Assembly (NCBI RefSeq): GCF_025399195.1
Contig: NW_026252099.1
Span: forward strand, 186,001-250,000
Origin: Umbelopsis ramanniana AG
Taxonomy: Eukaryota; Mucoromycota; Umbelopsidomycetes; Umbelopsidales; Umbelopsidaceae
Length of the DNA stretch: 64,000 nucleotides
Direction: 5' to 3'
Position 1 is the stretch's first letter. Each line of letters starts with the position of its first letter. Below, piece by piece: positions 55,917 to 64,000 of this stretch. The position numbers were made by a program, and so were the translations under genes. The notes under the pieces are model-generated. The model was given only the letters and a program-made list of their open reading frames with translations. It searched no databases and had not been told where the DNA came from.

Positions 55917-58779
55917 CTAGTCTTCCGGCTCGCTGGCAACCATTTTGCCCTTGCCCTTATCTCGTCCGAGCATAGGACTAGTAGCATGACTTCCGGTATC
56001 GTCTTCATTATCTTCTTCAGCTTCTGAATCATCGTCATCGGCAAAGAGATCGAATTCATATCCCTCAGTTCTATTTGACATTGGCGGCTCCTTGTATCCT
56101 TTGTCTGCCCATGATTTGCGCTTAGCAACATACGCAATGCCTGCTGCTGCAAGAATAAGGGCAGATCCAACCGCAATATATGCAATCGTGCTACCGCTGG
56201 AGACTATGTGTTCAGGTACATTGGTACCGTTTCCGACAGGGGACACCTCCAGCTCCTCGTCCGCATGTTCAGCGCCAGGAGTTTGAATAGGGTCGGCTGC
56301 GGGTGTCGAAGTACCAGACTCAATGGGGGAAGACGATGTGCTGTCCGATGGAGATGCGGAGGCTGTCTCAATTTCTGAACTGGCGGTAGTGGTCTCCACT
56401 GGCTCTTCAACTGTACTGGAGGTTTCCACAGGGGTTTCAATAGGCTGGGCATTTGGATCGAAATCCTCAGCAACTTCTCCCCAAAGATTCAGGGTCCAAT
56501 GCACAACACTTCCTGTTTGCTCAGGATTGTACGCATCAATGACACGCAAAGTCCAGTCACCGATAGGGTCTTCATCCCTGGGCAACAAGTCCGTTAGCTT
56601 CACGTTTTTCACCAAGCTCGTATAGAACCTCACTTACCAGTGCTTCACAGTCATAAATGTCCAATTTCCAAATCCATCGGTACTAGTGTCGAAGCGTCTT
56701 CGAGCAGCCAGTTGACTGGTTACATTATGTGGACTTTCAAGTAATATTTCCAGATCACCTCTGCGTTCATGCTGAATGTCGACGCCAATAGTAACATGTT
56801 CAAGTCTTGATAATCCCACACCCTTTGCCATCTCAGGAGTGACATTGATGGTACTGATGAAAGCTTTGCTATGATCATCCTGACCGGTTAGATCGGGAAT
56901 GGGCTGTGGTTTCTTGGTAAGGTGTGGTATAGCAAGGTGGGTTTGTGGGCGAAGATTGACGTGAGTTTTGGCTTCTTCAACGATTCGATAGGCATCTAAA
57001 GATCCATAACCGAAACGGTGATTGAATTTTCTGCCAGAGGGTAGGGTTGTCCAGTCATCATCATCAAGTGCTACCTGAACAGCTGTCTTTACGCAGAGAT
57101 ATTGCATATCTCTCCAAGATAAATCTGGTCGTATCGATAAAACGAGTGCAAAGACACCAGCTGCCAAAGGGGCAGCTGCAGAAGTTCCTCCGTGGCCGTC
57201 AGTGCATGATTGTTTTCCAACATCCGTTGTATACTAAATTGAAAATAAATGTTTGCCGTTAACCAAGACCTGTCCACAAACATCATCTTACGTATAGTCT
57301 TCTTCTTTTCTTACGATACGTGAAGCGCTACCGCTAGAGTAGGTAACAACAAGTTGTGCAGAGCATCGTTCAGAATAGTATGGATGCTTGCCCAATCGGT
57401 CAACAGCTCCGACAGTGATGGTGTACATGCTATTAGTGTATCCGTCGAAATTGCAGTTGTCGTCATAAGAGCCACCGTTTCCAGATGCGAAGACGAAGAT
57501 ACTACCATTTCCGTTGCGACCATTGTTGATTCCATTAACAATGGCATCATACACTAATCCCTTGGGAGCGTCAACTACTTCGCCATTGTCCGGAGGACCC
57601 CAAGAGCAGGAATAGATGTCGTTCTCTTGATACTTGTAATTAAGAGCCTCTGCTTCGTCAGCATCCGAAATTTCAGCTGACAAAATGCGTACACCAGCTA
57701 CTTTAGCATTGTATGCGACACCCATTCCGCAAACTTCATTCTTGACGGCTGCTATTTCGCCAGCACATCGTGTACCGTGATTATCGTCTATTAATCTAGG
57801 TTTGGGAAGTGGAGTATGATCATTGAAGTCGTAAGATCCCTCAGCGTACTGTGGAGAAATTGTATAAATAAAGCCGTCCAGGTAAACATAGAGTGGTCTA
57901 GAGATACTCGTCGAAAAGTAAACATACAAAATTATCCTTCAAGTCATCACTCTCGTAGTCCAAGCCATCGTCCAATAGTACAACGACAACGCCTTCTCCA
58001 GTAATTCCTGGAATTATTTAAGGAGATAGTGTCAGACTTTGTTCTATGTCACAGATGGAATCATCATCAATTGTTATACCTTGCTTCCACACGCCTGTGA
58101 TATTTAGATCATTGCCCTGTTGCTCCCTATTCACCTAGAAATAGACATCCAAAAAAAAAAAAAAACTCAGCGATCTTCCCATACCTCCACAATATGTGCC
58201 TGCAACGAAGCTAGTGATATTTACCAAATGCCATTGATTATCAAAACCAACGTCTTTTATACCCAATTCCTTTTTCATGGCCAAGTAGGCTCCAGGCTCA
58301 TCTAGCCACCAAGTAATTTTCTTGCCGTTTGCCTTCTGCTCTTCATCAGCGTTTTCGCTCACAGGAGGGTCCTGTCGCTCTTCATAAGTTTCGATAGGAG
58401 CTCGTTTGACCAGCTTTCGGCGAGGTACTTGTTTTTCTATGCTCGATATTGCCCTGACAGAAACATCACCCCGTTTGTCTAGTTTCTGCGCTTTTAAGGC
58501 TTTGAACGCAGTAAGTGTATGGTCATGCTCATCAACTTCAGATCGAGCACTTATGGATGGACGATCGACACTGATGAGAAAATGATTCTTAAGTTCTCCA
58601 ACGTAGCCTTCGAATCGAGCATTCAACAATTGAGCAGTGTGCTTGGCAGCTTCGAAATCCTCAGATGGTGAATGAAGTGTATAATATAGTCTCTCTGCGT
58701 AGTTGCGAGGTACAGGCTGTGAAGCAGCGCTCAGCTGCAACCCAACAGCTAGAATAGCTATTAATGATATTCGCACCAT
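55917..58779 (-). CDS. KEX2: Kexin-type proprotein convertase (Kex2)
   Basis: About 850 aa in seven or so exons. It cleaves precursors after KR or RR in the late Golgi. Start MVRISLIAILAVGLQLSAAS is a signal peptide. The prodomain ends at the candidate autocleavage site PRRKLVKR before APIETYEERQ. The subtilisin domain has the triad Asp in VVLLDDGLDYESDDL, His in DDNHGTRCAGEIAA and Ser in GHGGTSAAAPLAAG, plus the oxyanion Asn in FASGNGGSYDDNC. The P-domain spans LRPQTHLAIPHL to VVHWTLNLWGE. Then come a Ser/Thr/Glu-rich stem, one TM helix (STIAYIAVGSALILAAAGIA) and a tail with EGYEFDLFADDDDSEAEE, an acidic TGN-retrieval-like cluster. One 55-nt exon (58082-58136) encodes VNREQQGNDLNITGVWKQ. Confidence 0.93.
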
Positions 58780-59362
58780 TTGGGTTATGTTACTAACGGT
58801 AAAGAAGGTGTTGCCGGATAGGGATCGGTTACAGTGGTAAGGAGTGTGCGGACGAACAGTGCTTTTTTTCTTGGAACTCAACCAGCCAAGACACCTTTTA
58901 ACCAGAAATTGCGGGATTCCAAAATTATCTGTGACTGCAGCAGAAGGTGATTGCTGCAAAAGCGACAGAGCTTTGTTGAAGTAAAGTGCGGATAATTCCA
59001 TCTTTAAGACAGATAGCAATTGATTGACTAGTTTTTATATATTTACCTAGCTCTATCGAGATTCACTGAAGTTATACGTAGAGTGCGACGCTCCTTTCTG
59101 TTTACACCAGAGGTAATCATAGGCAGTTCTTTTATGTAGAGATACATTGAAAACGAGATCTGATTTTTTTAACGTTACTGATGTAGGTTAACGATGCTAC
59201 TGAAAAATAATACCCCAGGTGAGAAGAGTGAACAGTCAGAGTGAACACTGGACTGCAATTTATTGGATCTCCGAAGCAGGTGGGGCAAAAAGTATGCTTG
59301 AAGACTGAAGGCTCCAACAATCTTTATCATTAGAATTTGGACCTTCACCGGAATCTATTATC
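58780..59362. other. Divergent promoter region between KEX2 and GTR1
   Basis: About 580 nt. The plus-strand side holds AT-rich DNA up to the GTR1 ATG. The kexin ORF stays open upstream of 58779 without a better start, so that segment is treated as leader. Confidence 0.4.
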
Positions 59363-60759
59363 ATGAAAAAGAAGGTTGGCTATAAACGACTTGCTGAGAC
59401 GTAGTTTTACGATACCTTGTAATGCTCAATTGTTTTAAACAGGTCTTGTTGATGGGCAAGAGCGGATCTGGCAAGACCTCCATGCGGTCAATCATATTCT
59501 CAAATTACATTGCAAGAGACACCAGACGGCTGGGAGCAACAAGTAAAAGAGAATGACATGACGATTAAACTTCAAAGTGGATCTTGCTGCTCACACTTAT
59601 TTTTCCTTAGTCGACGTTGAACACTCCAACCTAAAGTTTCTCGGCAATCTGACACTTAACTTGTGGGACTGCGGCGGGTGAGTACACTGACTTGGGAACG
59701 TAGTGGTGGTCTACAGCACATCAGCAAGCGCATACTCACTAAAACTCTATAACAGTCAAGAAGCGTTTATGGAAAACTACTTTACATCGCAAAGAGATCA
59801 CATTTTCAAAAACGTTGAAGTACTTATTTACGTATTTGATGTCGAAAGTCGAGATGTAGAAAGAGACATGCATTATTACCAATCTTGCCTTGAAGCCATC
59901 ATGGCAAACTCAAGAGAGGCGAAAATTTTCTGCTTAGTTCATAAAATGGATCTTGTACAAGAGCATCAAAGAGACAAGGTAGGGGGACCATGACAAGCTT
60001 CGCACAAAGATCTTGTTTGGTATTGACTCTATGACGTATTCTGCAGATGTATGAAGAACGAGTGAATGAATTGAAAACTAGATCAGAGCCACTGAAGATA
60101 AAGACGTTCCGAACGTCCATCTGGGACGAAACGTTGTACGCTGTAAGGCTCCGAAATAATCTGCGACCTCTCTCCAACATGATACTGATGCAATGTTTAT
60201 CGTTCGTAGGCTTGGTCTACCATTGTACATGCTTTAATACCCAATATTCGAACATTAGAATCCCATCTCAATAATTTCTGTTCAATATGCGATGCAGATG
60301 AAGTTGTCTTATTCGAACGATCCACTTTTTTGGTCATTGCGAATGCAGCCAGAATCAACCATGTAGATGCTCATCGATTTGAAAAGATCAGCAACATTAT
60401 CAAGCAGTTTAATCTTGGATGCAGGCAAGTTTCGACCCTTTCAGTTCATGAAAGGGAAATGAATGGGGCTCACTAACAAATATTCTTCCAGCCGGTCACA
60501 AACTCACTTCAAAAGCATGGAAATCAAAGGAAGTTCGTTCACAGCGTTTATTGATGTGTTGACAAATAACACATATGTTATGGTGGTGATGTCGGACCCT
60601 ACTATTCGTGAGTACATGGAGATTTAACGGACTTGAAAAAAAATTGGGAGATCATAAACTAATGGATGAGGGTATTTTTTGTGATCTGTAGTGCCAGCAG
60701 CAACGTTGATGAACATCAATGTAGCCAGAAAACACTTTGAGAAATTAGCAGAACCTTGA
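59363..60759 (+). CDS. GTR1: Rag-type GTPase Gtr1/RagA
   Basis: About 310 aa in eight exons, start MKKK spliced to [20 protein letters not shown]. Gtr1/RagA binds GTP and, with Gtr2/RagC, brings TORC1 to the vacuole or lysosome in response to amino acids. The P-loop GKSGSGKTS and RRLGATIDVEHSN (switch I region) are clear. [20 protein letters not shown] is the G3/switch II block of RagA, and [17 protein letters not shown] includes HKMD in the place of the NKxD specificity motif. The C-terminal roadblock-like half follows with [20 protein letters not shown] and [16 protein letters not shown], and ends HFEKLAEP. Length and motifs are normal for the family. Confidence 0.92.
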
Positions 60760-60949
60760 TGAGGCTGCTTTGTAAATCTCGTCCCTTTTTATAATTTTTA
60801 TTATTACAATTGATTCTTATATCTTGTTAAACAGAAAAAGACATACGAGATCAAATCTCTCTAGTTTTGGATTTCTTCTTTTCGTTAACACACAAATAAA
60901 AAAAAAGTTTATATTTTTGCAAAGATATCAAGTCTGTGTGTTGCTAACT

Positions 60950-61894
60950 TTACAAGGTCTTGACTTTGCCTCTAAATTCTTCAACATTCTTGTATCCCTT
61001 GGCAGCCATGATTTCTTGCAACTCCTTGGAGACACGCTCAAAGACACCAGTGCCTTCTTCCTGCAATTGTGTACCGATCTGGACGGCGGAAGCACCAGCC
61101 AAGATATGGAGGAATGCTTCCTTACCGGAGGTAACACCACCACATGCAATGACTTGCTTACCGTTGTTCAATCTTCTATAGAAAGCATTGACGTTGGCGA
61201 GAGAAGTTTGGAGGACCATCAATCCACCGAGACCACCGAAGCCATCCTTTGGCTTGATCAATGCAGTTTCGGATTCCCAATCAATGGCTAAACCGTTTCC
61301 AACAGAGTTGATACAGGTGACATAAGCGATGTTGTCAAATTTGTTAAAGATGGCGGCGGCCTGATCAAAGTGAGCAATGTCAAAGTAAGGTGGGAGCTTG
61401 ATACCAAATGGCTTGCCAATTATGGGAGCAAGCACTTTGAGAGCAGCTTCCATAGCCTCCATGTCATAACCTAACTGAGGCTTTCCGGGAAGGTTGGGGC
61501 ATGAGAAGTTGATCTCGAGGACACAGGGAAGGTTGGCATCACGGAAAGCTTCGCACATGGCTTTGTTATCGGCAAGGGACATACCAGCCAAGGATATGAA
61601 GAGTGGCTTTCCATTGTTGTAATCGAATTTCTTGGCGTATTCCAAGTAGTATTCATATCCTTGGTTGGGCAATCCCATGGAGTTGATACTGCCAATTTGG
61701 CCTGCGAGAGGAGCATAACGAGGCTCAGGGTTTCCATCTCGAGAATTCAAAGTTGCTGATTTGGTAACCAAGGAGCCAGCACTGCTGTCCAAAAGCTGTT
61801 GAAGTTCATTCTCATATCTACAGTTGACGCCTGAAGCATTGAGAAGCAAGTTTGGGAGTTTGACCCCGGCAATGGATGTTGACAAATCGGCCAT
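60950..61894 (-). CDS. URA1: Dihydroorotate dehydrogenase, class 1A (fumarate-type)
   Basis: Single exon of 314 codons, start MADLSTSIAGVKLPNLLLNA. It oxidises dihydroorotate to orotate in pyrimidine synthesis, in the cytosol with fumarate as acceptor. The TIM barrel carries LVTKSATLNSRDGNPEPRYA, INSMGLPNQGYEYYLEYA and INFSCPNLPGKPQLGYDMEA; the Cys in NFSCPN is the catalytic base that marks class 1 enzymes, while class 2 mitochondrial enzymes use Ser. CINSVGNGLAIDWESETALI and IACGGVTSGKEAFLHILAG (FMN phosphate) complete the set. No targeting or membrane segment is present. The protein resembles yeast Ura1. It is intronless in an intron-rich region, so transfer or retroposition is possible. 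It diverges from the cyclin gene. Confidence 0.92.
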   Translation of the reverse strand: MADLSTSIAGVKLPNLLLNASGVNCRYENELQQLLDSSAGSLVTKSATLNSRDGNPEPRYAPLAGQIGSINSMGLPNQGYEYYLEYAKKFDYNNGKPLFISLAGMSLADNKAMCEAFRDANLPCVLEINFSCPNLPGKPQLGYDMEAMEAALKVLAPIIGKPFGIKLPPYFDIAHFDQAAAIFNKFDNIAYVTCINSVGNGLAIDWESETALIKPKDGFGGLGGLMVLQTSLANVNAFYRRLNNGKQVIACGGVTSGKEAFLHILAGASAVQIGTQLQEEGTGVFERVSKELQEIMAAKGYKNVEEFRGKVKTL

Positions 61895-62447
61895 ATCTTC
61901 GGACTAGGTAGGAGTTGTTCCAACTGCGGTTGTCAGGAAAAAAAAAAAGAAATGCCACTACTTCAGGGTTAGCAGTCACACGCCAAACAGTGACTGATAG
62001 AAAGTCTTAATTCGAACTTATGGTTTTTCAAGTTGTACTAATGAAGGGTTTCTTACAACGTTACCGCTTGCTCCACATCTATGGAGTCTTATACATAGAT
62101 TCAATGTGGGTATGTGTAGGATATAGAGACGCAAAAAAGCCAGGAGGTCGGAGTGCGCCTGTTGCAAGAAGGAGGTTGAGCGTCATGTTTCGTTGGTTGC
62201 AGATGGTTCCCCCGTTACATGCTCTGCCGAAGCGTTGATCCATTCACGCCTTTGATCTGCTTGCAAAAATTTGGGCGTAAAAAGCTTTGTTCCTTGAAAC
62301 GTGCAAATGTGATGGACGTCTCCAAAGGGATCAATAGCCAACAGACAGTATAGGGAGCCACCCTCCTCAAATTCTATCTTTCGTCTTTCTTGTTCTCTTT
62401 AATACATATCCACCCTTCTGTTTCTCATTCATAAAAACGAATAATAA
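61895..62447. other. Divergent promoter region
   Basis: About 550 nt between the DHODH and cyclin starts. The last 60 nt before 62448 are pyrimidine-rich with CTTTCTTG and TTCTCTTT blocks. The ORF at 62020-62238 is not convincing. Confidence 0.4.
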
Positions 62448-63586
62448 ATGAGTGCCTTAGCTCTTGCGTCCATGGAACAACTCGTTAAACAGCCCATCAA
62501 CTCTAAAATCACACGTATGGAAAAACCCCCCTCTCTCATCTTTGACTGTTGTTATACATCGGTAGGATTACAGCTAATTTTTGTCGAACTATTTAGTCCT
62601 CGTGGTCGACAAGTTGCGGGAGGCAATTCGATGTTCAAATCAACGTTTAGAAGATTCTTTCACACGGCGGCGGGCATCACCGTTATATGAAGTTCTCAAA
62701 TCCATCAATGCGCCATACGTGCCACCTCTGAGTGTCTTCATAAAAGACTTGGTCCGTCGATCCAATGTCAGCACAGGAACAGTCATAGTATCATTAGTAT
62801 ATATTGACAGGCTCCAAAAGAAACTACCTGAAGCTACACAAGGTGAGAGATACCCCCTCAAACCCCTAATTGCGGCTGCGTTTTCCAGGGAATATTTTTT
62901 TTTTTGGATCACGGCTACTTCTACGCACTTAAACACCCATGATTTTCATTCTATTTCTAACTCCAACGTCTCTGGATATTTTCTTCTGGTTTAAAATTTG
63001 TTAGGTATTCACTGTGCATGTCATCGTGTATTCCTGGCTGCGTTAATTCTGTCCGCAAAGACGTTGAACGACTCGTCCCCTAAAAATCGACACTGGGCGC
63101 GATACGCGAATTGTTTCCCCTTGGCTGAAGTGAACCTGATGGAGCGACAGTTATTTCTATTATTGGTGAGTCCGAATCCTACCTATCCAGCCTTAATAGA
63201 TTTACATTGTGCATCAACCAAACAACCAGGTCGTTTAAGTTTTTCCAACCAAGTAACACTGTAATGTTATTATACAGGATTACGATTTATCGGTTTCCGA
63301 AAACGATCTTCTTGAAGTGTGCATGCCACTGATTGACTTACCCATACCAACGACGTCGGTCATTCCCGAATACGCTTTACCAAAGCCTGTCAATTACGAC
63401 GAAACCAAATTTATCGACTGTTATCTTGGCGAAAGCATGGATGCAGCGAATGACAGCGCTTACAGTTCAGATTCGGAAATAACTTCTAGTCACAGTTTAC
63501 TTGCGGATTTGGAGTTGATCCCAACTAACAAAAACCAATTATCTCACGGCGAGGTAGCGGTCGAGCAATGGGACGCAATATGGTGA
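62448..63586 (+). CDS. Pcl1/2-type G1 cyclin (cyclin domain)
   Basis: About 280 aa in four exons. Start MSALALASMEQLVKQPINSK, then a first intron ending at TATTTAG, giving VVDKLREAIRCSNQ. The cyclin fold starts with SPLYEVLKSINAPYVPPLSV and FIKDLVRRSNVSTGTVIVSL (the conserved F...LvrrS...T...sLvYidRL), continuing VYIDRLQKKLPEATQ, then after an intron GIHCACHRVFLAALILSAKT, LNDSSPKNRHWARYANCFPL and EVNLMERQLFLLLDYDLSV. This is the Pho80/Pcl group that partners the CDK Pho85 in cell-cycle and nutrient control. The C-terminal 90 residues are Ser/Asp-rich with no domain. A PEST-like, degradation-prone tail is likely. Closer to Pcl1/2/9 than Pho80 by eye. Confidence 0.82.
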
Positions 63587-64000
63587 ATCCAAAGCAAATT
63601 ATTCCATGCATTTGATATATTATTTGATTAAGAACAACGCATTATTTTTATTTTATACTTTTTTTTTTGGCTACTTGTCTGTTTATGTAATACCACTGTC
63701 TTGGTCTGCTGACAAGAAGATAATAAAGTTGTTAGACAGAAACCCTCCATTTTCGATGTTGTAGGTATCAAAATAAGAACACACAGTATAACGAATTGTA
63801 TGCAATGTTTGGGCGATGCTTTTAATCTGGTAATGTTCTTGTTTTTTCTCTTTGTGAATGAATGATGCATTGAAAGCTGATGGAAAATGTAGGATGGGGT
63901 ATACCCTCTACAAACGAAATGATTTTGATCATGGAACCAAAACATCTCTTCTAGTATGAGAATTGTGCAACAACTGCAAATGTGAAACCTAAAAACCATG
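63587..64000. other. 3' region after the cyclin gene
   Basis: About 410 nt to the window end. Contains AATAAAG near 63721 and a TTTTTTTT run near 63660. A 123-codon minus-strand frame covers most of it (63628-63999) but has low-complexity, Cys/Phe-rich text and no recognised domain; it is not called. Confidence 0.35.

Overview
This window looks like nuclear DNA of an early-diverging fungus, most likely a Mucoromycota (Mucorales-like) species. Almost every gene is broken by short introns of about 50-100 nt with GTAAGT/GTATGT donors and YAG acceptors. Genes lie close together on both strands. Fungal markers are present (DASH subunit Hsk3, kexin, Erg26, an Slt2-type MAP kinase, an Avt-type vacuolar transporter). 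Alongside them are genes or architectures that ascomycete yeasts usually lack: an RBM18-like protein, SET/MYND, SRRM1 with a PWI domain, an animal-like DCP1, type III glutamine synthetase and class 1A dihydroorotate dehydrogenase. I saw no tRNA, rRNA, CRISPR array or intact transposon. Family names rest on reading the translations; splice sites are inferred by eye.

Layout. 0-10 kb: end of a HAD phosphatase, an unknown protein, a glomulin/Ybp2-like protein, RPA-interacting protein, Hsk3, a vacuolar amino-acid transporter and an Sds3/Dep1-like repressor subunit. 10-22 kb: a SET/MYND protein, a bHLH transcription factor with a long 5' region, a large disordered protein and an IQGAP with a 9-nt microexon. 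22-26 kb: a U1A/U2B''-type RRM protein, then 3.2 kb of gene-poor AT-rich DNA with one small cysteine-rich ORF. 26-31 kb: carnitine acetyltransferase and the mitochondrial carnitine/acylcarnitine carrier, side by side on the minus strand. 31-41 kb: a multi-pass membrane protein, DCP1, a PL14 polysaccharide lyase, Mgr2/Romo1, an RBM18-like protein, a PLD-type phosphodiesterase and Erg26. 41-51 kb: a MAP kinase with an unusual TQY loop, SRRM1, GSIII and a CCCH zinc-finger protein. 51-64 kb: an unknown membrane protein, a NuiA-like protein, ribosomal protein eS24, kexin, Gtr1/RagA, class 1A DHODH and a Pcl-type cyclin.

Most genes are unrelated housekeeping functions. The clear functional pair is the carnitine one: the carrier exchanges acylcarnitines across the inner mitochondrial membrane and the transferase makes or uses acetylcarnitine, so together they form most of an acetyl shuttle. 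GSIII (nitrogen assimilation), Gtr1 (amino-acid signalling to TORC1) and the Avt transporter (vacuolar amino acids) are related in theme but not clustered. Points most worth a second look: DCP1 architecture, the TQY MAP kinase, GSIII and the intronless DHODH, the NuiA-like protein, the IQGAP microexon, the nested starts of carnitine acetyltransferase and the small cysteine-rich ORF at 23.6 kb.
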